Below are positions 1-9,026 of a stretch of DNA of 40,680 bases, in pieces. This DNA comes from Flavobacteriaceae bacterium. Its GTDB lineage: Bacteria > Bacteroidota > Bacteroidia > Flavobacteriales > Flavobacteriaceae. The position numbers and the translations under genes are program-made. The notes below the pieces were generated by a model. That model made no database searches. It was not told the DNA's origin and was given only the letters and a program-made list of their open reading frames with translations. Numbering within the stretch: position 1 is the stretch's first letter; each line of letters starts with the position of its first letter. The DNA lies in NCBI GenBank assembly GCA_002719315.1, contig PBHD01000005.1, positions 83,041 to 123,720 of the forward strand, given 5' to 3'.

Positions 1-681
1 GAATTATCTTGTTTTATTCTTACTGATGGAAAAAATTACATTAATTTTCCTATGGCAAAAGATTATAAAAAAATTGGAGAGGGAGATACTGGACTGAATA
101 CTGGTGGAATGGGAGCAATTTCTCCAGTTCCTTTTGTTTCAAAGGAATTTAAAAATAAAATTGATAAAGAAATTATAAAACCAACAATTTTCGGTCTTAA
201 AAAAGAAAAAATACCTTTCAGAGGTTTTATATTTTTTGGTTTAATTAAAGTAAAAGATCAGCCAAAAGTAATTGAATATAATGTTAGAATGGGAGATCCT
301 GAAACTGAAGCGGTTTTACCAAGAATTAAAAATGATTTTGGAAAAATATTGATCTCTTTGGTTAATGATAACTTAAAATTTATTAAAATGAAATTTTTGA
401 AAGATTCAGCTGCAACAATTGTTTCTGTGTCTGGAGGATATCCTAGTAAATATGAAAAAGGAAAGGAAATAAAGGGTCTTGAAAGAAAGACAGAAAGTAT
501 TATTTTTCATTGTGGAACAATAAAAAAGTCAAATAAAGTTCTCACTAATGGAGGAAGAGTATTAGCTGTTACTTCTTTTGGAAAAGATTTTAAAATGGCG
601 GTATCTAAATCTTATAAATCTATAGAAAATATTAATTATAAAGGTAGTTATTATAGAAAGGATATAGGATTTGATTTGTAA
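1..681 (+). CDS. purD: Phosphoribosylamine--glycine ligase, 3' part (5' end outside window)
   Basis: This is the C-terminal 226 residues of GAR synthetase, the ATP-grasp enzyme that joins glycine to phosphoribosylamine in purine synthesis. The reading frame is open from base 1, so the gene starts upstream of the window. An internal ATG at 52 is not the start, because conserved sequence (SCFILTDGKNY) precedes it. Family signatures visible are GEGDTGLNTGGMGA, which is GPNTGGMGA in most homologues, and EYNVRMGDPETEAVLPR, which carries metal and ATP ligands. The C-terminal domain is complete and ends normally. The next gene starts 25 bases downstream on the same strand. Identification is very secure; only the N-terminal half is unseen. 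Confidence 0.96.
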   Translation, partial: ELSCFILTDGKNYINFPMAKDYKKIGEGDTGLNTGGMGAISPVPFVSKEFKNKIDKEIIKPTIFGLKKEKIPFRGFIFFGLIKVKDQPKVIEYNVRMGDPETEAVLPRIKNDFGKILISLVNDNLKFIKMKFLKDSAATIVSVSGGYPSKYEKGKEIKGLERKTESIIFHCGTIKKSNKVLTNGGRVLAVTSFGKDFKMAVSKSYKSIENINYKGSYYRKDIGFDL

Positions 682-706
682 TACTTTATAAATTTTCGAT
701 TATAAA

Positions 707-1642
707 ATGGTAGCTGAACTTTTTCAAAAAACAACTTTAAAATCTTACTTTGCTAGTATTTTTATTTCTCTTCTTGTAGTTCTTTTTATTCACTATTGTA
801 AAAACGAAGGAGCTTTAAGATTCGAGTTTTTACCAAACATAATTATTTTCTGGCTTTTATTTTCAGGAATTATCTTTTTAATAAGTTATTTAGAAAACAA
901 AAATTCTGTAAATACTTTTAGGGCTATCCATTTATTATCATTTCCTCTAATTTATTTGTTTTTTCCTCATGGAAAAGAATTAGTTATTTCTAAAGTTTTA
1001 ATAGCTGTTTTAATAATTTGCTCAAAATATAGTTACAATAGAATTTTTAATGAAAATAAATCTTATCTCCGGCTATTTGATTTGTCTTTTCTAATTGTTT
1101 TATTGATTTTATATAATAAATATTTTATTTTTTTTTTAATAATACCAATAACAGTTCTTTTTTATCAAAAGTATAGAGATTTAAAACATTTAATTTCATT
1201 TTTAATCCCATTAATATTTTTACCTTTAACCTTACAGATTTTCAATAAAGTATTATTTCAGAATTATAACATTTTATCAAATTATAATTATTTAATTAAT
1301 ACATGGGAAATTAAAGAAAATTTTTATTATTCAGAAATTATTTGGTTTATAGCAATTTTTACAGCTATTCTGTCTAGTATATTATTTATTCCTAGAAGAT
1401 ATCAAAAAATAAGATATCAAGGATTTATTTTCATGATATTTTGGCTGTATATCAGTTTAATCATGGGGTTTTTTGGTTTACAAAAAGGAGAAGGAGAATG
1501 GTTTTTAAGTTTTATTCCTGTAGCATACTTTTCAGGTATATTTATTGAAAAAATAAAAAATATTAAAATTAAAAATATGTCAATTTATTTATTGTTTTTT
1601 ATTGGCGTTATATCTAAATTGATTCAAAATAATATTATATAG
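707..1642 (+). CDS. Multispanning membrane protein, DUF6427-like
   Basis: A 311-aa integral membrane protein with about nine or ten hydrophobic segments spread over the whole length, separated by short loops rich in Lys and Asn. No catalytic motif is visible. Its place next to purD and upstream of a DUF4254 protein and a GT9 glycosyltransferase is one I associate with the flavobacterial family DUF6427, whose function is unknown. The assignment rests on context, length and topology, not on a motif. The ATG at 707 lies 25 bases after purD and the next gene begins 8 bases after the stop, so it is probably cotranscribed with both. The protein would sit in the inner membrane; a role in envelope polysaccharide handling would be guesswork. 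Confidence 0.8.
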   Translation: MVAELFQKTTLKSYFASIFISLLVVLFIHYCKNEGALRFEFLPNIIIFWLLFSGIIFLISYLENKNSVNTFRAIHLLSFPLIYLFFPHGKELVISKVLIAVLIICSKYSYNRIFNENKSYLRLFDLSFLIVLLILYNKYFIFFLIIPITVLFYQKYRDLKHLISFLIPLIFLPLTLQIFNKVLFQNYNILSNYNYLINTWEIKENFYYSEIIWFIAIFTAILSSILFIPRRYQKIRYQGFIFMIFWLYISLIMGFFGLQKGEGEWFLSFIPVAYFSGIFIEKIKNIKIKNMSIYLLFFIGVISKLIQNNII

Positions 1643-1650
1643 TTAAAGAA

Positions 1651-2277
1651 ATGAAATATTTAGATTTAAGTAAAAAAGCTTTGAATATTTTTGATGAATC
1701 AGTTAATAAATATCATTTAATTGATAAAGTTGATCAAAAATTTAATAATCCATATAGCGATAAAAGTTTATCAAATTTATTATATAAAAAAAACTGGATC
1801 GATACTGTTCAATGGCATTTGGAAGATATAATTAGGGATCCTTTAATTGATTCAAAAAAAGGAATGGAAATTAAAAGAAAAATTGATTTATCAAATCAAA
1901 CAAGAACAGATTTAGTAGAATATATTGATGACTTTTTTTTAGATGCATTTAAAAATATTAAGATTAAGAAAAATGCAACTCATAATTCTGAAACATTGGC
2001 ATGGGCTTTAGATAGGTTATCTATTTTAGTTTTAAAAATATATCATATGAATGAAGAAGCTGAAAGAGAAGAAGCCTCACATGAACATAAAAATAACTGT
2101 AGAAAAAAATTAAAAATATTAAATCTTCAAAAGGAGGATTTATCAAATGCTATAGACCAATTAGTTTTTGATATTCAAAAAGGAATTAAATACATTAAGG
2201 TATATAAACAAATGAAAATGTATAATGATGTTTCTCTTAATCCGATACTTTATAAAAAAAGCTCACATAAATTCTAA
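1651..2277 (+). CDS. DUF4254 family protein
   Basis: A 208-aa soluble, mainly helical protein. The segment LYKKNWIDTVQWHLEDIIRD (residues about 44-63) and the later segments SNQTRTDLVEYIDD and HNSETLAWALDRLSILVLKI match the conserved core I know from the DUF4254 family of Bacteroidota. These genes commonly sit directly before a glycosyltransferase 9 gene, as here. The stop codon TAA shares its last base with the ATG of that gene (TAATG at 2275-2279), which suggests translational coupling and a shared role, possibly in lipopolysaccharide or other glycan synthesis. No biochemical function is established, and no signal peptide or membrane segment is seen. Confidence 0.88.
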   Translation: MKYLDLSKKALNIFDESVNKYHLIDKVDQKFNNPYSDKSLSNLLYKKNWIDTVQWHLEDIIRDPLIDSKKGMEIKRKIDLSNQTRTDLVEYIDDFFLDAFKNIKIKKNATHNSETLAWALDRLSILVLKIYHMNEEAEREEASHEHKNNCRKKLKILNLQKEDLSNAIDQLVFDIQKGIKYIKVYKQMKMYNDVSLNPILYKKSSHKF

Positions 2278-3329
2278 TGAAAAAAAATGAGAATATATTA
2301 GTTATTCGTTTTTCATCACTAGGAGATATTGTAATTTTAGTACCCCTCTTAAGAGTTCTTTTTAAAACTTATCCAAATTTAAATATAACAATAGCAACAA
2401 ATAAAAAATTAAAACCTGTTTTTTCCGAATTTAAAAGAATTAAATTTTTTAGTGTTGATTTTAATAATAAACATAAAGGCTTAATTGGTTTGTGGCATTT
2501 ATTTAAAGAGTTAAAATTATTGGATATTAATCGAGTTGCTGATTTACATGCTGTAATTCGTTCTTATATTATTGGAGGGTTTTTTAAACTTAGTTTTTTT
2601 AAATTAAAAAGAATTAATAAAGGAAGAATTGAAAAAAAAGCATTGGTAAGAAAAAAAAATAAGGTTTTTAGACCATTAACACCAACTTTATACAGATATT
2701 CTGATGTTTTTGGAAAATTAGGATATCCTGTTGATTTTGTAAATCATGATTTTCCTGACAAATTATCTATGCCAGAAAAATTAATTGGCAAATATGATCC
2801 TAAAGAAAAGCCTTTTGTTGGTATAGCTCCTTTTGCTGCCCATATAGGAAAAATTTACCCCTTGGATTTAATGCAAAAGGTAGTTGGGTATTTAGAAAAA
2901 AAATATAATGTTTTTCTTTTTGGTTTTGGTAAAGAACAAACATCTAAATTAAATTTATGGGAAAACGCTTTTTTAAATGTATATAATTGTTCAGATAGAC
3001 TAGACTTATTTGATCAGATTAAATTGATTTCAAATTTAAATTTAATGATTTCAATGGACTCTTTTAATGGTCATTTAGCTGCAAATGCGGGGATTCCTGT
3101 AATTACTATTTGGGGTATGACTCATCCTTTTTTAGGATTTTCTCCTTTTTTACAGCCTGATTTAAATCAAATATTAATTGATAGAAATAAATTTAATTTA
3201 ATACCTACTTCTGTTTATGGGAAAAAAATTCCAAAAGGTTATGAAAATGCATTTAGGACTATTTCTCCTTTGACTATTTTAGAAAGAGCAAATAAAATAT
3301 TAAGTACTAAACATCATCAAAATCAATAA
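2277..3329 (+). CDS. Glycosyltransferase family 9 (heptosyltransferase-like)
   Basis: A 350-aa GT-B type glycosyltransferase of the LPS heptosyltransferase family (GT9). The N-terminus has the typical first strand and loop ILVIRFSSLGDIVILVPLL (residues 7-25), and the C-terminal domain carries the sugar-nucleotide binding signature SMDSFNGHLAAN (259-270) followed by PVITIWG. Family members add heptose or a similar sugar from ADP- or other nucleotide donors to lipid A-core oligosaccharide on the cytoplasmic face of the inner membrane. The donor and acceptor cannot be read from the sequence. The start overlaps the stop of the DUF4254 gene by one base. Its last 23 bases overlap the 3' end of the convergent reductase gene. 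Confidence 0.92.
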   Translation: MKKNENILVIRFSSLGDIVILVPLLRVLFKTYPNLNITIATNKKLKPVFSEFKRIKFFSVDFNNKHKGLIGLWHLFKELKLLDINRVADLHAVIRSYIIGGFFKLSFFKLKRINKGRIEKKALVRKKNKVFRPLTPTLYRYSDVFGKLGYPVDFVNHDFPDKLSMPEKLIGKYDPKEKPFVGIAPFAAHIGKIYPLDLMQKVVGYLEKKYNVFLFGFGKEQTSKLNLWENAFLNVYNCSDRLDLFDQIKLISNLNLMISMDSFNGHLAANAGIPVITIWGMTHPFLGFSPFLQPDLNQILIDRNKFNLIPTSVYGKKIPKGYENAFRTISPLTILERANKILSTKHHQNQ

Positions 3330-4335
3330 TAATACTACTTGACTTAGGAATCGATTGACAAGTTAATATTAATCCCTCATTAATTTCTTCATCAGTTAAT
3401 ATTTGATTTGTTTTCATTTCTATCGTTCCTTTTTTAATTCTTGCAATACATGAAGAACAAACACCCCCTTGACAAGAATAAGGAACATCAATATTATTAT
3501 TTAAAATGGAATCTAATAATATTTCAGAAGACTTAAAATTAATTTTATTAGAATAATTATCATAAATTATTTCTAATTGACCTTCTTGTGTGGAAGAAGG
3601 GATTTTTTCCGATACTGTATTTTCAAATAGTTCACAAAAGATTTTTTGAGGATTTACCTTATTATCTATTATAATATTTTTTAAAAAATCATTCATTTTA
3701 CCAGGACCACATAAATAATATAAATTATCTAAAAATTGATTTGATATAACTTTAGTAATATCAGATTCATTAATTCTTCTATTTTCAGAATTTTTAATTT
3801 TTGCCTCAGTAAAAAACCAAGTTATTTTAAATCTTTTTTTGTTTTCAAATTCTAAGGATTTTAATAATTCATAAAACATTGTTTTTTCGGGAGATTTATT
3901 GACATATAGTAAATGAATTTTATTTAAGGTTTTTTTATTGAGAATAGTTTTAATGATAGAAATAATAGGTGTAATACCACTTCCAGCAGCAATTGCAATT
4001 ATTGAATTATCAATATTTTTATATATGAATTTTCCTTCAGGATTTGAAACTTTTATAAAATCTCCAGCTTTTAGATTACGATTTGCATAAGTTGAAAATA
4101 CTCCTCCTTTTACTTTTTTAATTCCCACTTTTAAAATATTTTCATCTGGAGATGAGCAAATTGAATAAGGTCTCCTTATTATTTTATCATTAATTTTTTT
4201 TTCAAGTGTAATATATTGACCAGCTTTAAAAGAAAAGGGTTTTTTTAAATTTTCTGGTATTTTGAATGACAGGATAACTGAATCCTCAGTGTTTTTTTCA
4301 ACGGATAGAATTTTCAAATTATTAAAACTGTTCAT
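3307..4335 (-). CDS. Ferredoxin-NAD(P)H reductase with C-terminal [2Fe-2S] domain (PaaE/HMP-like)
   Basis: A 342-aa flavin reductase in three parts. The FAD domain has RRPYS (residues 54-58 from the start chosen here), the NAD(P)-binding domain has GSGITP (118-123), and the C-terminal plant-type ferredoxin has the cysteine pattern C-x4-C-x2-C (CQGGVCSSC) plus a fourth Cys in LTCQS. This layout is that of the phenylacetyl-CoA epoxidase reductase PaaE and related electron-transfer enzymes. No oxygenase partner lies nearby, so its electron acceptor is unknown. The frame is open to an ATG at 4374, but I choose the ATG at 4335: homology begins there and a promoter-like TATTTTTG lies at 4342-4349, inside the longer version. 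The 3' end overlaps the GT9 gene by 23 bases. Confidence 0.9.
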   Translation of the reverse strand: MNSFNNLKILSVEKNTEDSVILSFKIPENLKKPFSFKAGQYITLEKKINDKIIRRPYSICSSPDENILKVGIKKVKGGVFSTYANRNLKAGDFIKVSNPEGKFIYKNIDNSIIAIAAGSGITPIISIIKTILNKKTLNKIHLLYVNKSPEKTMFYELLKSLEFENKKRFKITWFFTEAKIKNSENRRINESDITKVISNQFLDNLYYLCGPGKMNDFLKNIIIDNKVNPQKIFCELFENTVSEKIPSSTQEGQLEIIYDNYSNKINFKSSEILLDSILNNNIDVPYSCQGGVCSSCIARIKKGTIEMKTNQILTDEEINEGLILTCQSIPKSSSIIIDFDDV

Positions 4336-4341
4336 CAAGTG

Positions 4342-4349
4342 CAAAAATA
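4342..4349 (-). promoter_or_regulatory. -7 promoter box of the reductase gene
   Basis: On the minus strand this reads TATTTTTG, an exact match to the Bacteroidota -7 consensus TAnnTTTG. It ends six bases before the chosen ATG at 4335, implying a leaderless or nearly leaderless mRNA, and it argues against the upstream ATG at 4374. No clear -33 TTTG is seen at the expected distance. Confidence 0.45.
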
Positions 4350-4415
4350 ATAGAAATTTTTGTTTTGGAAACATACTAAAAAAGATGTTTTTTAGTTATT
4401 AGGATAAAGAATAAA

Positions 4416-6869
4416 TTGCAAAATAAAATACTTTTTCTCTTTATATATTTTTTTATATTAACTTCTTGTTCTACATCAAAAGACAGGTTTTTAAATAGAA
4501 ATTATCATAAACTTACCACAAAGTACAATGTGTTGCATAATGGTAAAGAAGCTTTTGCAGTTGGAAAAAAGATTTTAGAAGAGTTAAATGAAGATGATTT
4601 TTTTAGTTTAATTTCAGTTGAACCTATTTTTTTAAGAGGTGAAAGTATCGATAATGCCACAATTATTCCAGGATTTCAGAGAGCTGAAGAAAAATCTGTA
4701 AAAGCAATTCAGAAACATTCAATGAACATTAAAGGTCATCAAAAAAATCCATTAATAGATGATGCTTATATTCTTTTGGGTAAGTCAAGATATTTTGACA
4801 GAAGGTTTTTTCAGGCATTGGAATCCTTTAATTATATAATAGAAAATTATTCTAATCCAAAAAATTATTTACAAGCAAGAATATGGAGAGAAAAAACAAA
4901 TATAAGATTGAATAACAGTGAATTGGCTATAAATAATCTTAAAGGAATTTCTGAAAACCTCATTAAAAAAAGTAGTTTTTCAGGAATTTTAAATGCTTCA
5001 TTAGCTCAAGCCTTTTTAAATGTTAAAAAATTAGATTCAGCAAAGTTTTTTATAAAAAAAGCAGCTATTACTGAAAATAACTATGATTATAAGGCAAGAT
5101 ATTTTTATCTAACAGGTCAACTTTATGAAAAACTTAACAAAAAAGATTCGGCTATTTGGGCTTATGATAATATAAGATTAATGAAAAGAAAAACTTCAAG
5201 AAAGTACTATATTAATTCAATTGTTAAACTATATATTTTAAATGAAAATGAAAATTTAGAAAGAAAGATAAATAAACTTGAAAAAGAATTAAAAAACTTT
5301 CAAAACAGAGAATTTAAACATTTCTTATATTCAGGGATAGCTAAGATATTATATAAAAATGGAAAAGACTCTTTGGCGAACAGATATTATATATTATCCC
5401 AGAACTCCTCAGGTATTGATTTTTATACTAAAATAAATAATTATAATTTCTTAATAGACTACAATTTTAAAAAAGGAGACTTTATTAATTCAGGAAAATA
5501 TATTGATAGTTTAATCTCATTATATAATCCAAAGGAAAAAGAAATAAGAGTTTTAAAAAGAAGAAAAGAAAGTTTATTAGATGTAATCAGATATGAGAGT
5601 ATTGTGAATGAAACAGATAGTTTAATTAAATTAATTAATATGAATGCTAAAGAAAGATTTTCTTTTTTCTCATCTTATATAAATGAAAGAAAAAAAAGGG
5701 AGCTAGATTCTTTATTAAAAATTGAAAAGAAAAAAAAGATAGTTTTTTTAAATTTTAATGATAAAAACAAATTTTATTTTTACAATTCTAATTTAATTCT
5801 TTCTGGAAAACAAAAGTTTCGATCATTTTGGGGAAATAGACCCAATATTGATAATTGGAGAGTTATTAGTGATATTTCATCGTCAAATAATTATGATGAA
5901 AACAACAACAATACTAAAAAAATAAATAAAGTAGTTTATGATACTCCAGAGTATTTAATTTCTAAAATCCCTACTAACAAATTTAAAATAGATAGTATAA
6001 AAAAGGTTAATGAAAATTCCTATTTACAATTAGGATTGATTTATAAAGAAAGATTTAGAAAAAATCTATTAGCAATTAAAAAATTGAAAGCTTTAATTGA
6101 AAAAAATCCATCATCTAATATTCAGGTTCAAGCACTATATCATTTATATAAGATTCATCAAAATAAAAATGATTCTTTAGAAAATTATTTTAGAAAAAAA
6201 ATTATTAATGAGTTTTCAAATACAGTTTTTGCAATTTTACTAAAAGATTCAAGTAAAGATCAGAATTTAGAAAAAGAATCAAATGAAAGTTTGTACAATG
6301 ATTTATATAAAATATATAAAAAAGGAGAATATTTAAATTTATTAGTTAAAATTAATCAAATTAGTGCATTTATGAGTGGAACTAAATTTGAATCTAAACT
6401 AGCTCTTTTAAAAGCTAATGTAATTGGCAGAATATATGGAGTTTCTCGGTGGAAAAAAGAGTTAGAAGTATTATCACTTAGTTATCCCGAATCAATTGAA
6501 GGGAAATTTTCAAAAAAATTATTAATTAATATTTCTAATTCCGATGATCTTAAAGAGAAAAAAGTAAGTTATAAAGATTATAAATGGATCTTTGTTTTTA
6601 ATAATAATGAAATGGACAAGTTAAATAACTTTTATTCAAAAATTAAAAAACTATTAATTGATTCAAAAGTTAAGTGGACATTAAGTAAAGATTTTTACAA
6701 TATTGAAAATTCTTTGATTGTAATTCATGGAATAAAAGATGAAAATGAAAAAGATAAATGGATTTCTGATATTGAAGGAGAAACAAAATTTATTATAGAA
6801 TCAAATAATTTTGTAGCTTTAGCGTCCGATTATAGAAATTTTATTAAAAATAAGACTTCTTTAAAGTAA
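4416..6869 (+). CDS. sprE: Type IX secretion / gliding motility lipoprotein SprE (PorW)
   Basis: An 817-aa lipoprotein with a signal peptide and lipobox ending FILTSC (acylated Cys 18), then a long series of degenerate tetratricopeptide helices. The segment after the Cys (NYHKLTTKYNVLHNGKEAF) is the hallmark start of SprE/PorW, an outer-membrane or periplasmic component needed for type IX secretion and, in gliding species, for motility. The C-terminal region (KDYKWIFVFNNNEMDKL onward) also fits the family. The start codon is TTG at 4416; no ATG in frame gives a complete signal peptide. It is followed 16 bases later by a bactofilin gene and then by ATP synthase genes. SprE implies that the other T9SS parts (GldKLMN, SprA, PorV) lie elsewhere in the genome. 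Confidence 0.9.
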   Translation: MQNKILFLFIYFFILTSCSTSKDRFLNRNYHKLTTKYNVLHNGKEAFAVGKKILEELNEDDFFSLISVEPIFLRGESIDNATIIPGFQRAEEKSVKAIQKHSMNIKGHQKNPLIDDAYILLGKSRYFDRRFFQALESFNYIIENYSNPKNYLQARIWREKTNIRLNNSELAINNLKGISENLIKKSSFSGILNASLAQAFLNVKKLDSAKFFIKKAAITENNYDYKARYFYLTGQLYEKLNKKDSAIWAYDNIRLMKRKTSRKYYINSIVKLYILNENENLERKINKLEKELKNFQNREFKHFLYSGIAKILYKNGKDSLANRYYILSQNSSGIDFYTKINNYNFLIDYNFKKGDFINSGKYIDSLISLYNPKEKEIRVLKRRKESLLDVIRYESIVNETDSLIKLINMNAKERFSFFSSYINERKKRELDSLLKIEKKKKIVFLNFNDKNKFYFYNSNLILSGKQKFRSFWGNRPNIDNWRVISDISSSNNYDENNNNTKKINKVVYDTPEYLISKIPTNKFKIDSIKKVNENSYLQLGLIYKERFRKNLLAIKKLKALIEKNPSSNIQVQALYHLYKIHQNKNDSLENYFRKKIINEFSNTVFAILLKDSSKDQNLEKESNESLYNDLYKIYKKGEYLNLLVKINQISAFMSGTKFESKLALLKANVIGRIYGVSRWKKELEVLSLSYPESIEGKFSKKLLINISNSDDLKEKKVSYKDYKWIFVFNNNEMDKLNNFYSKIKKLLIDSKVKWTLSKDFYNIENSLIVIHGIKDENEKDKWISDIEGETKFIIESNNFVALASDYRNFIKNKTSLK

Positions 6870-6885
6870 CATAAAGCATACAAAC

Positions 6886-7263
6886 ATGAATGATTCAAGT
6901 GGTCAATACAGTAGAATAGAAAAAGCAACCACCGTTAATGGAAATATAATATCAGAAACTGACCTTAGAATTGACGGTATTTTGGAAGGCATAATTACTA
7001 CTAAAGGAAAAGTTATTATTGGAAAAGAAGCTCGAGTAAAGGGGAACATAAATTGTCAGAATGTTGAGATTGAAGGATATTTTAATGGGAACATTAATGC
7101 AATTGACAGTTTAAATTTAAAATCAACTTGTAAAATAGAAGGAGAAGTTAAAATTGGAAAATTAATTGTAGAAGCAGGAGCTATTTTTAATGCAAACTGT
7201 TCTATGAGCAACAATTATGATGGGGTAAAAACATTATCAAAAAATCATGAAAAAACAGCCTAA
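6886..7263 (+). CDS. Bactofilin (polymer-forming cytoskeletal protein)
   Basis: A 125-aa bactofilin. After a short N-terminal tail, residues about 15-105 consist of short beta-helix turns with regularly spaced Gly and hydrophobic residues, such as LRIDGILEGII and GKVIIGKEARVKGNI, which is the DUF583/bactofilin core. Bactofilins assemble without nucleotide into filaments on the inner face of the membrane and help to place envelope enzymes or shape the cell. The gene sits 16 bases after sprE, and its end overlaps the next gene by 17 bases, so the three genes are probably cotranscribed. The filament's job here cannot be read from sequence; the proximity to sprE allows the guess that it scaffolds envelope machinery. 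Confidence 0.93.
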   Translation: MNDSSGQYSRIEKATTVNGNIISETDLRIDGILEGIITTKGKVIIGKEARVKGNINCQNVEIEGYFNGNINAIDSLNLKSTCKIEGEVKIGKLIVEAGAIFNANCSMSNNYDGVKTLSKNHEKTA

Positions 7264-7450
7264 TAAATGGTTAGTTTTTTCTTCTCTTTTTTTTCAAATT
7301 GCAATTATAATGTACCTTTTTATTAATATAGGATTGTACATTGACTCAAAACACAGTAGTAATCAACATTTTTATTCTTTAATTTTTTCTGTTTTAGGAA
7401 TAATATTAATTTTATTTCTAATTTCAAATCAATCAAAAAGATTAAAATAG
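7247..7450 (+). CDS. AtpZ/AtpI-like small membrane protein
   Basis: A 67-aa protein with two membrane-spanning segments (residues about 8-31 and 44-60) joined by a short polar loop (DSKHSSNQ). Length, topology and position upstream of the ATP synthase genes match the AtpZ/AtpI group, which assists Mg uptake or c-ring assembly for the F-type ATP synthase in other bacteria. Its start lies 17 bases inside the end of the bactofilin gene in another frame. No unique motif is visible, so the name rests on context. The next gene starts 3 bases after its stop. Confidence 0.75.
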   Translation: MKKQPNKWLVFSSLFFQIAIIMYLFINIGLYIDSKHSSNQHFYSLIFSVLGIILILFLISNQSKRLK

Positions 7451-7453
7451 TTA

Positions 7454-7813
7454 ATGCTTAAAGGTTTTATACCCATTTCAATAAAATTAATAATAATTAT
7501 GGGCATTACCTTTATTATTCATTTATCGCTAAGCTATAATTTTAAACCGGATTTTCTTTTAATTCAAAGTTATTTAATTAATACATTTTTAGTATTTATA
7601 AGCTTTATTTTGTTATTAATTTTAAATAAAAAAATAAACTTAATAATTACTTATTTATCAACTATTTTTATTAAAGTTTTGGTATATTTTATTTTTTTTT
7701 ACCCAATTTTTTACCAAGATGGAGTTTTATATAAAGAAGAATTTATGATTTTTTTTATTCCTTATTTTGCAGGTTTAATATCTGAAATATTTTCTTTTAA
7801 GAAATTATTTTAA
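7454..7813 (+). CDS. Unknown four-helix membrane protein before atpB
   Basis: A 119-aa protein made almost entirely of four hydrophobic segments (about residues 5-25, 34-60, 65-85 and 95-115). I recognise no domain. Flavobacterial genomes often carry an unnamed small membrane protein between atpZ and atpB, and in many bacteria an AtpI-type protein that helps to assemble the c-ring occupies this slot; either could apply. It begins 3 bases after the AtpZ-like gene. About 90 bases separate it from atpB, and that gap contains a promoter-like box, so it may belong to the upstream sprE transcript. Confidence 0.7.
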   Translation: MLKGFIPISIKLIIIMGITFIIHLSLSYNFKPDFLLIQSYLINTFLVFISFILLLILNKKINLIITYLSTIFIKVLVYFIFFYPIFYQDGVLYKEEFMIFFIPYFAGLISEIFSFKKLF

Positions 7814-7875
7814 TAATGATTTAAAAAAGTATATAAAAAGTTGCTACAATCATTTTATTTTTTAGCCTAATGCAT

Positions 7876-7883
7876 TACATTTG
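7876..7883 (+). promoter_or_regulatory. -7 promoter box upstream of atpB
   Basis: TACATTTG matches the Bacteroidota -7 consensus TAnnTTTG exactly and lies 23 bases before the atpB ATG. A T-rich stretch occupies the -33 position but TTTG is not exact. It suggests that the atp genes have their own promoter, separate from sprE. Confidence 0.5.
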
Positions 7884-7906
7884 CGTTTTTCAACACAAAT
7901 TGTTTA

Positions 7907-8980
7907 ATGACTATAGTCAAAAGCAGATTTTTTATTTTAATACTACTATTTTTTAGTCATTTTGAGCTTTATTCTAATAGTTTAGAAAAAAATATACAAG
8001 AGCTTGAAAAAGAAATAAAAGATTATATAAATCATCATGTATTAGACTCACATGATTTTAATCTGTTAAGTTATACTAAAGAAGATGGATCTAAATTTTA
8101 TTTGGGAATTCCTCTCCCAGTAATTTTATGGGATGATGGATTGGCAATATTTTCTTCATCAAAATTTAAACATGGTAAATCTGTAGTAAAATCTGGCGAA
8201 AATTTTTATAAGTTATATCATGGAAGGATATATAAAACAGACTCTTCTGGAAAAATATATTATGATAATGACAAAAACGTTATAAATACTAGTCCAATTG
8301 ATTTTTCTATTACAAAAGGAGTTGTAAGCATAATTTTTGTTTCTATCATTATGTTTTTTTTATTTAGAAACTTAGCTAATTCATATAAAAAAAATAAAAT
8401 GATGGCAAAAGGTATTGGAAGATTTTTTGAACCAATAGTTCTTTACATAAGAGATGAAATAGCAATTCCAAATATTGGAGAAAAACATTACAAGAGATAT
8501 ATGAGTTTCTTATTAACTCTATTTTTCTTTATTTGGATTTGTAATATGGTTGGTTTGACTCCTTTGGGAATCAATGTAACAGGTAATATTGCGGTTACAT
8601 TTTGTTTGGCATTATTAACTTTTATTATAACTACAGTGAGTGGTACAAAGTATTATTGGAAACATATTTTTTGGATGCCGGGAATGCCCCTGCCAATGAA
8701 AATTATTATGGCTCCTATAGAATTATTAGGTGTTATTATAAAACCATTTACTTTAATGATTCGATTATATGCAAACATTATGGCTGGTCATATTGTAATG
8801 ATGACTTTAATATCTATGATTTTCATTTTCAGAAATTGGATTGGATCTAGTTTATCATTTATGCTAGCTTTTTTTATTGCAATAATTGAAATTTTAGTAG
8901 CACTTTTACAGGCTTATATTTTTACAATTCTATCAGCATTATATTTTGGTTTTGCTGTTGAAGAAGAACACGATCATTAA
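7907..8980 (+). CDS. atpB: F0F1 ATP synthase subunit a
   Basis: A 357-aa subunit a, the stator half of the proton channel in the inner membrane. The C-terminal two thirds hold the membrane helices, with the essential arginine at R286 in FTLMIRLYANIMAGH and the final helix LLQAYIFTILSALYFGFAVEE. The first ~130 residues are an extension found in Bacteroidota. It starts with a signal-peptide-like hydrophobic segment (residues 7-20) and continues with a polar, periplasmic-looking region, making the protein longer than the usual 240-270 aa. The ATG at 7907 follows a good promoter box. It is the first of six atp genes in the order a-c-b-delta-alpha-gamma. Confidence 0.97.
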   Translation: MTIVKSRFFILILLFFSHFELYSNSLEKNIQELEKEIKDYINHHVLDSHDFNLLSYTKEDGSKFYLGIPLPVILWDDGLAIFSSSKFKHGKSVVKSGENFYKLYHGRIYKTDSSGKIYYDNDKNVINTSPIDFSITKGVVSIIFVSIIMFFLFRNLANSYKKNKMMAKGIGRFFEPIVLYIRDEIAIPNIGEKHYKRYMSFLLTLFFFIWICNMVGLTPLGINVTGNIAVTFCLALLTFIITTVSGTKYYWKHIFWMPGMPLPMKIIMAPIELLGVIIKPFTLMIRLYANIMAGHIVMMTLISMIFIFRNWIGSSLSFMLAFFIAIIEILVALLQAYIFTILSALYFGFAVEEEHDH

Positions 8981-9026
8981 GATCAAAATTTTTAAAATGA
9001 ATGTTTAATTTAAATAATAAATAAAT

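Noticed and set aside
4376-4395. 8-bp inverted repeat CTAAAAAA/TTTTTTAG with a 4-base loop between the reductase and sprE genes
   Set aside because: It is made almost only of A and T, lies between divergent starts, and is within what AT-rich DNA yields by chance.
8602-8850. Open frame of 82 codons inside atpB
   Set aside because: It is a +1 frame shadow of strongly conserved atpB sequence, with aromatic-rich, non-protein-like composition.
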